Source: CALZIK01 sp046756565 (GTDB lineage: Bacteria; Acidobacteriota; Thermoanaerobaculia; Multivoradales; JAHEKO01). Taken from it: a DNA stretch of 24,353 bases. The translations under genes and the position numbers were made by a program. This document shows positions 16,679 to 24,353 of the stretch, piece by piece (the first letter of the stretch is position 1; each line of letters begins with the position of its first letter). The notes beneath the pieces are model-generated. The model searched no databases. It saw only the letters and a program-made list of their open reading frames with translations, and was not told the DNA's origin. The DNA is taken from contig JBHHWO010000070.1 of NCBI GenBank assembly GCA_046756565.1, forward strand, positions 1 through 24,353. The letters are read 5' to 3'.

Positions 16679-16788
16679 CCTCGCCTCCGACCTCGAATCG
16701 CTCCGCTCGCCGACGACCTCGGGACGTTGGTCGCGCGGTTGAACCCCCAGCGGGCAGGTCGCGAATCCAGTATCGTCCTGTGTGTTCC

Positions 16789-16870
16789 CGAGACAGCGGA
16801 GGGCCGAACCTCGGGCGATTTGAATCTAGCGAGCAGCGCGGGAGATGGCCCGAGGTTCGGTCTCGTTTTT
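16789..16870 (+). terminator. Two-tier hairpin followed by T-run
   Basis: An inner stem of 12-13 perfect pairs joins CCGAACCTCGGGC (16804-16816) to 16848-16860. An outer stem CGAGAC (16789-16794) pairs with GTCTCG (16860-16865), and TTTTT follows at once (16866-16870). The loop carries a small GATT/AATC hairpin. A GC stem directly before five T residues is the form of an intrinsic terminator on the plus strand, 404 bases after topA. It may end the topA transcript, or end a separate structured RNA. Either reading is an inference from folding by eye. Confidence 0.5.
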
Positions 16871-17139
16871 CAGCAATCGCGCTTCAGTTTGGATGCGGCC
16901 GGCCGCGGTAGGCCCGCGTCGGAGCCGAGGAGCGCGTCGGTCAAGGCGAGGCGTCCGCCGGGCCGAATGAGAAGCGGCCGAGGGACATTTCTAGGCTTGT
17001 GGTCCCAATGCTCGGTACTGTGCCTGAAAGGCCGGCCGCGTGCCTCTTGCGAGCGAGGTCTCCCGAGCGAGAAGACGGCACCGGCGGCCCTCAATCGCAC
17101 CGAGCTACGAGAACAGACCCGCTTGAAAACCAGTCGGGA

Positions 17140-17164
17140 GGGGACACGAAGGAATCGTGTCCCC
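17140..17164. repeat. GGGGACACGA hairpin
   Basis: GGGGACACGA (17140-17149) is exactly complementary to TCGTGTCCCC (17155-17164), around the five-base loop AGGAA. The GGGACAC tip is shared with the element in purM/purN and with the sequence at 29-36. No T-run follows, so this is a REP-like palindrome and not a typical terminator. Confidence 0.7.
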
Positions 17165-17168
17165 GATG

Positions 17169-17213
17169 GGATCGACTCCGCCGAGTGCGCAGCGAGACGA
17201 CTGCCGAGGGGCG
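17169..17213 (-). repeat. Inverted repeat, copy 2
   Basis: Reverse-oriented partner of 16511-16556. The 21 bases at 17169-17189 match perfectly, and the following block matches with a few differences. It begins four bases after the GGGGACACGA hairpin. Confidence 0.7.
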
Positions 17214-17265
17214 GCCGAGAGACAGCACCGGCGCGACTCAATCGGCAGGCTGGAACCGAGAGGGG

Positions 17266-17288
17266 ATTCTTCGGCTTTGCCTCAGAAT
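17266..17288. repeat. REP-like hairpin before trmFO
   Basis: ATTCT (17266-17270) pairs with AGAAT (17284-17288) and GGC with GCC around a TTT loop, with two mismatches between. On the minus strand it reads CATTCTGAGGCAAAGCCGAA, a variant of the CATTCTGAGCGAAGCGAAGA type of intergenic repeat that I recall from many unrelated genomes. That recollection is not checked here. Its right end overlaps the -35 box proposed for trmFO. Confidence 0.45.
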
Positions 17289-17315
17289 GACGCAACCAAC
17301 CCCTCTTCCTATAAT
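17287..17315 (+). promoter_or_regulatory. Promoter of trmFO, likely leaderless
   Basis: A perfect -10 box TATAAT (17310-17315) is preceded by a 17-base spacer and ATGACG (17287-17292), which matches the -35 consensus at four of six positions. The trmFO ATG begins seven bases after the -10 box, about where transcription should start. No Shine-Dalgarno sequence precedes the ATG. The layout predicts a leaderless mRNA. Confidence 0.6.
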
Positions 17316-17321
17316 CACCTC

Positions 17322-18713
17322 ATGCACGATCCGGTCGAGGTTATCGGCGGCGGTCTGGCGGGTTGCGAGTGTGCCTATCAGCTCGCCGAGCGCGGCGTGC
17401 CCGTGCGGCTGTGGGAGATGCGGCCGAAGCGCTCGACTCCGGCCCACAAGACCGGCGATCTGGCCGAGCTGGTGTGCAGCAACTCGCTCCGAAGCGACGA
17501 TCCGCTGCACGCCGCCGGGCTTCTGAAGCGCGAGATGGAGGTCTTCGGCTCGCTGGTGATCGCAGCCGCAAGAGACGCTGCGGTGCCTGCGGGGAGCGCG
17601 CTGGCGGTCGATCGCGACCGGTTCGCCGGCACGGTCACGGGCAGTCTGGAGCGGCATCCTCTGATCGGGATCGAGCGCCGAGAGCGAACCAAGCTGCCCT
17701 CCGGGGACGCGGTCCTGGCAACCGGCCCGTTGACTTCGGCTGCAATGTCCGAGCACCTCGCAGAGCTGCTGGGAGACGGCCATCTCTACTTCTATGACTC
17801 GATCGCGCCGATCGTGGATGCCGAGGACCTGGACCTCACGAAGCTCTTCCGGGCCTCCCGATACGACAAGGGCGACGGCGCCGACTACCTGAACGCGCCT
17901 CTCGATCGTGACCAGTACTTCGCGTTTCACCAGGCAGTGATCGATGCCGAAGTGACGCCGTTTCACGATTTCGAGCGGGCGCTCTTCTTCGAAGGCTGCT
18001 TGCCGGTCGAAGAGCTCGCGCGCCGCGGCGTCGACACCTTGCGCTTCGGACCCATGAAGCCGGTCGGCCTGCGAACCCCGGATGGCAACCGCCCCTATGC
18101 CGTGGTGCAGCTCCGGCAGGAAGACCTGGCGCGGACCCGCTACAACCTGGTCGGTTTCCAGTCGCGGATGAAGTGGGGCGAGCAACGCCGAGTGTTCCGG
18201 ATGATTCCGGGCCTCGAGTCGGCCCGCTTCGAGAGGCTCGGCCAGGTCCACCGCAACACATTCATCAATGCGCCTGTACATCTGAACCGCTTCTATCGGC
18301 TCAGATCCCGGCCCCGAGTCCGGCTCGCCGGCCAGATCACGGGAGTCGAGGGCTACCTCGAATCGGCGGCCACGGGTCTCGCGATCGGCCTTTATCTCGC
18401 CCTCGAGCGGTCGGGTGTGTCCGCGCCGGCCCTGCCGGGCGAGACCGCCCTCGGCGCGCTCGCCCGGCATCTGACCGAGTCGAGCCCCAAACGCTTTCAG
18501 CCGGCCAATATCAACTACGGCCTCTTCCCCGAACTCGCGACCGGTGCACGCCTCAAGCGCGCTGACCGCAAACGAGCGATGGTCGAGCGCGCCAGCCAAG
18601 CGCTCGCCGGCTGGAGGGCGGAGGTAGCGAGCCTGGGCGGCCTCCGGAAGGAGCCTCGGACCCGGACAGTAGAGCCACCCGAAACAGCCGATGAGCTCTC
18701 ATGCGCCGGATGA
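17322..18713 (+). CDS. trmFO: Methylenetetrahydrofolate-tRNA-(uracil-5-)-methyltransferase
   Basis: Flavoenzyme that makes 5-methyluridine at position 54 of tRNAs using methylenetetrahydrofolate. 463 residues, near the usual 435-450. The N-terminal FAD motif is VIGGGLAGCECA (7-18). The two catalytic cysteines known from Bacillus are present as Cys52 (ELVCSNS) and Cys226 (FFEGCLPVEE). Other family blocks are MRPKRSTPAHKT (33-44), FGPMKPVGL (242-250), RNTFINAP (311-318) and GQITGVEGY (337-345). The start ATG is chosen because the frame resembles the family from there on and a promoter lies just upstream. The stop overlaps the start of xerC. Confidence 0.96.
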   Translation: MHDPVEVIGGGLAGCECAYQLAERGVPVRLWEMRPKRSTPAHKTGDLAELVCSNSLRSDDPLHAAGLLKREMEVFGSLVIAAARDAAVPAGSALAVDRDRFAGTVTGSLERHPLIGIERRERTKLPSGDAVLATGPLTSAAMSEHLAELLGDGHLYFYDSIAPIVDAEDLDLTKLFRASRYDKGDGADYLNAPLDRDQYFAFHQAVIDAEVTPFHDFERALFFEGCLPVEELARRGVDTLRFGPMKPVGLRTPDGNRPYAVVQLRQEDLARTRYNLVGFQSRMKWGEQRRVFRMIPGLESARFERLGQVHRNTFINAPVHLNRFYRLRSRPRVRLAGQITGVEGYLESAATGLAIGLYLALERSGVSAPALPGETALGALARHLTESSPKRFQPANINYGLFPELATGARLKRADRKRAMVERASQALAGWRAEVASLGGLRKEPRTRTVEPPETADELSCAG

Positions 18714-19642
18714 TCGATCGCTATCTCGTCCACCTCGGCGAGGAGCGCGGCTTTTCTCCGAACACCGTACGAGCTTATAGCCGGGACCTGGAGGGCTTCC
18801 TCGGCTTTCTGGCTGTCGACTTTCTGAGCCGCGAACCGAAAACCATCTCTCCGGACGAAGTAGATGCACTGGCGGTGCGCTCGTTCCTGGCGTCTCTCGC
18901 CCGGCGAGGCGTCGGCAGGCGCAGCCAGGCGCGCGCTCTGTCGGCCATCCGCGGCTTGCTTCGGTTCGGCTGCCGCGAGGGGACACTCGAGCACAATCCC
19001 GCCGCCGAAGTGCGCACCCCCAAGCAACCCAAGAAGCTTCCACGGCATCTCCGCCCGGGGGAGATCGAGACCCTGCTCGAATCGGTCGAGGGGGACGACC
19101 CTCTGGTCCTGCGTGACCGGGCCGTCCTGGAGCTCCTGTACGCCACCGGACTCCGGGTCGGCGAGCTGGTGTCGCTCGACTGGAACGACCTCGATCTCCA
19201 GGGCCGCGTGCTGCGCGTCTTCGGCAAGGGCGGCAAGGAGCGCATGGTGCCTTTCGGGCGCCACGCGGCCGAGTCACTCCAGCGCTGGCTCCGGCCCTGG
19301 GAGGAGCTGCGGGGAGCGAGCCGAAAGGCCGGCACGAGCACCGACGAGCCGGTGTTTCTGAACTACCGCGGCGGCCGGTTGTCCGCGCGATCGGTTCGCC
19401 GGGTGATCGACCAACGAGTCGAGCAGGCGGCCATCGCGGGCGGCGTTCATCCACACACTCTCCGGCACACCTTCGCCACCCATCTGCTCGAAGGCGGAGC
19501 CGACCTGCGATCGATTCAGGAGCTGCTGGGCCACAGCTCGCTGTCGACGACCCAGAACTACACCCACCTCGAGCTCGAGCGCCTGCAGAACGTCTACCGA
19601 AGCGCGCACCCCCGAGCTCGGCGCTCGGAGAGCGACCGGTGA
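18701..19642 (+). CDS. xerC: Tyrosine recombinase XerC/XerD
   Basis: Site-specific recombinase that resolves chromosome dimers at dif. 313 residues. The N-terminal SAM-like DNA-binding part (1-105) includes GFSPNTVRAYSRDL. The catalytic set is complete: Arg152 (GLRVGEL), Lys176 (GKGGKE), His252 and Arg255 (HPHTLRH), His278 (LGHSS) and Tyr287 (TTQNYTH). The name xerC rests on gene order (topA-trmFO-xerC-hslV); sequence alone does not separate it from XerD. Two starts fit: ATG 18701, overlapping trmFO by 13 bases, or ATG 18710, overlapping as ATGA. The stop overlaps the next gene as GTGA. Confidence 0.93.
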   Translation: MRRMIDRYLVHLGEERGFSPNTVRAYSRDLEGFLGFLAVDFLSREPKTISPDEVDALAVRSFLASLARRGVGRRSQARALSAIRGLLRFGCREGTLEHNPAAEVRTPKQPKKLPRHLRPGEIETLLESVEGDDPLVLRDRAVLELLYATGLRVGELVSLDWNDLDLQGRVLRVFGKGGKERMVPFGRHAAESLQRWLRPWEELRGASRKAGTSTDEPVFLNYRGGRLSARSVRRVIDQRVEQAAIAGGVHPHTLRHTFATHLLEGGADLRSIQELLGHSSLSTTQNYTHLELERLQNVYRSAHPRARRSESDR

Positions 19643-20181
19643 GCCCGCTGGAGGAGCTTCGGTTTCCCTGTACGGCCGACGGCGTGGTGGCGGCAAGTCA
19701 GCGCCGACTGGGCCGGATGTTCGCGCTCCTGGGCGGCGCGCTTCTCGCCGCAGCGGTGTTCGCGCTCCTCACGCGCCAGATCTTTGCGGGTGGGGTCGCG
19801 CTGCTTCTGGCTCTCGGGGTCTTCATCATTCATCGCATGAGCCGCGAGCTCGATCCTACCGAGCTCGTGGTCAAGGAGGGAATCGTGTCGATCTTCATGC
19901 GCCACGCTCTGCGTCATCTGCCGCTCGAGGACTCCCTGGTACGCCGCGTGACCGAAGACGAGATTGACCATTTGGCCGTGCTCACCAGCTCCGGCGGGTT
20001 TGTCGCCGGTGCCGGCGGGTTCGACTCGCACATCCTCGGAGAGTTCGATCTCTACGCTAGCCGTCTGGAGAACGCGGTGCTTCTGGAGACCACCGACGGC
20101 CGCGTCATCGTCACCCCCGATCGGCCCGCCGAGTTCATCGCCGCGGTCACCGATTCCGCTGCTACAATCCCGTCCCCGTGA
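19639..20181 (+). CDS. Two-TM protein with bacterial PH-like (bPH_5) domain
   Basis: A 180-residue protein. Two hydrophobic segments (about 28-45 and 49-65) are separated by a short turn. The C-terminal 100 residues include GGFVAGAGGFDSHILGEF (119-136), LYASRLENAVLLET (138-151) and GRVIVTPDRPAEF (154-166), a pattern like the bPH_5 family of bacterial PH domains. Function is unknown. The gene is wedged between xerC and hslV, which are adjacent in Bacillus. It overlaps both as GTGA: its GTG start covers the xerC stop, and its stop covers the hslV start. Both termini are probably cytoplasmic, but I could not determine topology firmly. Confidence 0.8.
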   Translation: MSPLEELRFPCTADGVVAASQRRLGRMFALLGGALLAAAVFALLTRQIFAGGVALLLALGVFIIHRMSRELDPTELVVKEGIVSIFMRHALRHLPLEDSLVRRVTEDEIDHLAVLTSSGGFVAGAGGFDSHILGEFDLYASRLENAVLLETTDGRVIVTPDRPAEFIAAVTDSAATIPSP

Positions 20182-20707
20182 CCGACTACCGCTCCACCAC
20201 GGTTCTGCTCGTACGCCGCAACGACGAGGTCTGCATGGTTTCGGACGGCCAGGTGACGGTGCAGGACACGGTCATCAAATCCTCGGCCAGCAAGGTCAAG
20301 CGAGCCGGCAAGGGAGCGGTCCTGGTGGGCTTCGCCGGCGGCGCTGCGGACGCCCTGGCGCTGTTCTCGCGCTTCGAAGCCAAGCTCGAGGAGTACCAAA
20401 GAAACCTCGAGCGGGCCGCGGTCGAGCTTGCCAAGGACTGGCGGACGGACCGCGCACTGAGGCAGCTGCAGGCGCAGATGATCGTCGCCGACAAGGACCG
20501 CTCGTTCCTGGTGTCAGGCAACGGCGACCTGCTGCAACCGGACGGCGGGCTCCTCGCGATCGGCTCGGGCTCGAACTATGCCCTGGCGGCCGCAAGGGCA
20601 CTGCTCGACCACACCGAGCTCCCTGCCCGCGCGATCGCCGAGGAGGCCATGAAGGTGGCCGCCGACATCTGCATCTACACCAACTACAACCTCACGATCG
20701 AGGAGCT

Positions 20708-20711
<4 letters not shown>
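20178..20711 (+). CDS. hslV: ATP-dependent protease subunit HslV
   Basis: Proteasome-like threonine peptidase that works with HslU. 177 residues. The mature N-terminus is probably Thr7 after a six-residue propeptide (MTDYRS), because counting from there places Asp23 and Lys39 at the conserved 17 and 33 positions. Other motifs are GFAGGAADALALF (51-63), ELAKDWRTDR (83-92), GNGD followed by LLQPDG, AIGSGSNYA and ADICIYTN. Position 22 is Ser, where E. coli has Gly (GDGQ), and 26-31 reads VTVQDT, where VTLGNT is usual. The GTG start overlaps the previous stop; the stop overlaps the hslU start. Confidence 0.94.
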
Positions 20712-22103
<1,392 letters not shown>

Positions 22104-22114
<11 letters not shown>

Positions 22115-23423
22115 GCTGCGCGCCGCCCTGCCGCTGGTCGTGATCTGCGCCGTCGCCGGCGCGATCGGCTGCGGTCACAAGGCCGCCCCATATCCGCCCC
22201 CGGCCAAGAACCCGGCGCGGACGGCGGACCTCACGGTGCAGCAGCGCGGTCAGACCGCGATTCTCTCGTTCACCTACCCGCAGACCACCGTTGCGGGCGA
22301 GCTTCTGGAGACCCTCGAGTCGATCGAGATCTGGAGGGTCCGGAGTCCGGTCGCGCCACCGCTGGAGCTCGAGGAAGATCCGCTCCTCGAAGAGGACGGC
22401 GACGCGATTGAACCTCCTGACGAGGATGCAGCGGCTGCCGACGAGCCGGACGCCGACGAGCTCGACGAGCTGAACGACGACGAATTCGACGAGATGGCGT
22501 CCGAAGACGAGCTCGACGGCAAGGCCGAGGAAGAGGGAGAAAGCGACGAGGAGGGCGAAGACGGAGAGGAGAGCGGCAGCGACGAGGAAGAGCTACCGGA
22601 GATCTCGCTCGAAGAGCAGACCGCCGTCAGCGCCCTGGAATTCAACGCCACCGCCGAGCTGATAGAGACGCTGACGGCGGAAGCAATCGAGGCGGCCGTG
22701 AGCGGGGACCGGCTGGTGGTCTCGGTGGACCTCGGAGCCGCCGCCCACGAGGAGTGGTCTCACACCTTTGCCATCCGGAGCCTGGCCTCCGAACAGCTGG
22801 CTTCGACATATTCCAACCTGGTCACGCTGGTCCAGCGCCAGCCTCCGCCCGGGCCGACCGACTTCGCCGTCGAGGGACAATCCGATGGCGTGAGACTCTC
22901 CTGGTCGCTCGTCGAGTCCGAGGAGTACCCGGCCGAGAAGTTCATGGTCTACCGTCGCTCCTCGGACAGCCGCCTCTACGGCGAGCCAGTTGCCCGACTC
23001 GGAAGCGAGATCTTCGAGTATCTCGACCGATCCGCTGTCTTCGGCGAGCGCTACATCTACGGCGTCACCAGCGTCGGCCAGGAAAACCCTCTGATCGAGA
23101 GCTTCTTCGGAGGAGAGCGCGAGATCGACCACGCGGATCGCTTCGCACCTGAGCCGCCGACGAATCTGATCGCCCTTGCCGAGGCCGGCCGCGTGCGGCT
23201 TCTCTGGGACGCCAGCGCGGATGACGACGTCGTCGGCTACATCATCTTCCGCCGACAGGCGGACGACGAGTTCCGCCGCCTGAACCAGGAGCCTGTCACC
23301 GGGGTCGAGTACAACGACCGGACGGTCTCCGACGGCGCCGCCTACGACTATCGGATCTCGGCGGTGGACGACGTCGGCAACCAGGGCGAGCAGAGCGAAG
23401 GTGTCGTCGCTCGCGTTCCATAG
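22104..23423 (+). CDS. Fibronectin type III lipoprotein with LptM-like N-terminus
   Basis: A 439-residue protein with a lipoprotein signal peptide: a hydrophobic segment (8-22) and a lipobox AIGC with Cys23. The mature start CGHKAAPYPPPAK resembles LptM (E. coli CGLKGPLYFPPADK). Two fibronectin type III domains lie at about 250-340 and 350-437. A degenerate first domain (about 40-80 and 173-245) is split by an 85-residue acidic insert (87-171) in which over half the residues are Asp or Glu. The neighbour dapF also follows lptM in E. coli. Proposed role: outer membrane lipoprotein linked to LPS-assembly proteins, by analogy only. The ATG start overlaps hslU by 11 bases. Confidence 0.75.
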
Positions 23424-23442
23424 ATCCACTTTCGAGCCATCG

Positions 23443-24306
23443 ATGCGCTCCGATCCCAACGGCATCCGCTTCGCCAAGATGTCCGGAGGCGGCAACGATT
23501 TCATCGCGCTCGAGGACGGCGGAGAACTGACCCCAGAGAATGCGACGGCTCTCTGCGCCCGAGGCCACTCGCTGGGTGCGGATGGCGTCTTTGCCATCGA
23601 GCAGATCGGCGGCACCGAGTCCGCGACCGTGCGCATGACCTATTACAACGCCGATGGCACCCGGGCCAGCCTGTGCGTCAACGGGACGCGCTGTGCGGCC
23701 CTGCTCGCCTTCGACCTCGGCTGGGCCCGTGAACGGGTCTCGATCATCACCGACGCCGGTGAGATCGAGGCGCGAAGAAGCGGCGAGTTCGAGGTCGCAC
23801 TGAGCCTGGCTCCGCCCCCGGAGCCGGTTGTCGAAGCCACCGTGAACGTCCAGGACATCGAGATCCGGGGCTGGTTCGTCGATACCGGAGTCCCCCATTT
23901 CCTCCTCGAGTGGCCCGAGAGCCTGGTGACCGCGCCGGTGATCGAGCTCGGCTCCGAGATCCGACACTCCGACCAGTTCGACGACGGTGCCAACGTGGAT
24001 TTCCTGCGCATCCTCGGACCGGACCGCCTCGAGGTCCGCACCTTCGAGCGGGGCGTCGAGGGCGAGACTCTTGCCTGTGGCACTGGAGTCCTGGCCGGAG
24101 CAGCGGTCGCCGTGGGCATGGGTCGCGCGGAGCTACCGCTCCGTGCTCTGACCAGTGGCGGATTCGAGCTCGCGGTCGACGGCACGGTTCGCGACGACGG
24201 CTCGATCGCGGCCTGGACCCTGGCCGGCGATGCCCGTCTGATCGCAAGGGGAAACCTGTCGGCCGGCGCGCTTGAGATTCCCGAGCCGCCCTTCTGGAGC
24301 CCCTAG
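23443..24306 (+). CDS. dapF: Diaminopimelate epimerase
   Basis: Converts LL- to meso-diaminopimelate for peptidoglycan and lysine. 287 residues from ATG 23443; an in-frame GTG at 23401 would add 14 residues overlapping the lipoprotein gene. Visible motifs: SGGGNDF (14-20), YYNADG (67-72), LCVNGTRC with catalytic Cys78, GANVDF (182-187), ERG (202-204) and ACGTG with Cys212. Both acid-base cysteines are present. Two usual residues differ: CGNG is CVNG, and GNPH is GVPH. Related enzymes of the fold (PhzF and racemases) exist, so the substrate is likely but not certain. Confidence 0.85.
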   Translation: MRSDPNGIRFAKMSGGGNDFIALEDGGELTPENATALCARGHSLGADGVFAIEQIGGTESATVRMTYYNADGTRASLCVNGTRCAALLAFDLGWARERVSIITDAGEIEARRSGEFEVALSLAPPPEPVVEATVNVQDIEIRGWFVDTGVPHFLLEWPESLVTAPVIELGSEIRHSDQFDDGANVDFLRILGPDRLEVRTFERGVEGETLACGTGVLAGAAVAVGMGRAELPLRALTSGGFELAVDGTVRDDGSIAAWTLAGDARLIARGNLSAGALEIPEPPFWSP

Positions 24307-24312
24307 CAGCCC

Positions 24313-24353
24313 GTGGTAGAAGTCCAGATGGTCGCGCGACAGGGTCTTTCGGT
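24313..24353 (+). CDS. Possible start of a further gene (cut off)
   Basis: After dapF a GTG (24313) and an in-frame ATG (24328, reading MVARQGLS) remain open to the end of the window. The sequence is too short to judge; it may be intergenic. Confidence 0.15.
   Translation, partial: MVEVQMVARQGLS

Larger units (their letters stand above)
16386..17321. other. Non-coding island between topA and trmFO
   Basis: 936 bases with no credible gene. Open frames on both strands are long, as expected at this GC, but their translations are arginine/serine/proline-rich and lack domains. The stretch is unusually dense in inverted repeats: a long imperfect palindrome (16553-16678), a strong hairpin ending in a T-run (16789-16870), a distant inverted repeat (16511-16556 with 17169-17213), a GGGACAC hairpin (17140-17164) and a REP-like hairpin (17266-17288) beside the trmFO promoter. 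It also holds a 12-base match (GGGACATTTCTA, 16982-16993) to the first base-block of this window. It looks like an accumulation of small dispersed repeats, possibly with a transcribed RNA. Confidence 0.7.

Noticed and set aside
16870..17295. Minus-strand frame in the topA-trmFO island
   Set aside because: The N-terminal part comes from the REP-like hairpin and the rest is arginine-rich without resemblance to a protein. No Shine-Dalgarno sequence was seen.
16386..17321. CRISPR array in the island
   Set aside because: The repeats are inverted and of different sequence, not regularly spaced direct repeats, and no cas gene is present.
20163..20180. TACAAT before hslV as a possible -10 box
   Set aside because: No matching -35 box, and it lies inside the PH-domain gene, which is coupled to hslV by overlap.

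Overview
The window (24,353 bp, high GC) looks like chromosomal DNA from a diderm, probably an Acidobacteriota-type bacterium (Thermoanaerobaculia/Holophagae-like). This assignment is an inference. A cell with an outer membrane is indicated by an Omp85-type barrel protein, a lipoprotein and secreted proteins. The housekeeping order dprA-topA-trmFO-xerC-hslV-hslU matches the Bacillus smf-topA-gid-codV-clpQ-clpY order, and TrmFO occurs in Firmicutes, Acidobacteriota and deltaproteobacterial lineages. Start codons are often GTG or TTG, and many neighbouring genes overlap by 2-4 bases.

Layout. Bases 1-378 are non-coding: an end that looks like a transposon terminus (1-54), then a 126-bp imperfect palindrome (255-380). 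From 8352 down to 379 (minus strand) lies a tightly packed run: a PDE-II-like metallo-hydrolase, a WalJ/YycJ-like metallo-hydrolase, then purS-purQ-purL-purF-purM-purN. These cover the FGAR amidotransferase complex (PurS/PurQ/PurL), PRPP amidotransferase, AIR synthetase and GAR transformylase. A 77-bp element with perfect 19-bp inverted ends sits between purM and purN; it supplies the last codons of purM and the only ordinary start codon available to purN.

From 12715 down to 8470 (minus strand) is an envelope group: a small exported TPR protein, a secreted protein of unknown function with a TolB-N/CsgG-like look, and a 984-residue protein joining an HELTH metallopeptidase domain, a TolB-like propeller and an Omp85-type C-terminus.

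From 12840 onward (plus strand) come dprA (DNA uptake/recombination) and topA (topoisomerase I). A 936-bp non-coding island (16386-17321) follows, rich in inverted repeats and hairpins. Then comes a compact cluster: trmFO, xerC, a two-TM bPH_5-like protein, hslV, hslU, a fibronectin-III lipoprotein with an LptM-like N-terminus, and dapF. The xerC/PH, PH/hslV and hslV/hslU junctions are all GTGA stop-start overlaps. trmFO has a consensus -10 box placed so that its mRNA would be leaderless.

The protein-coding content is mostly core metabolism. The less ordinary content is in the non-coding parts: several short palindromes that share a GGGACA tip, the topA-trmFO island, and the envelope proteins of unknown function.
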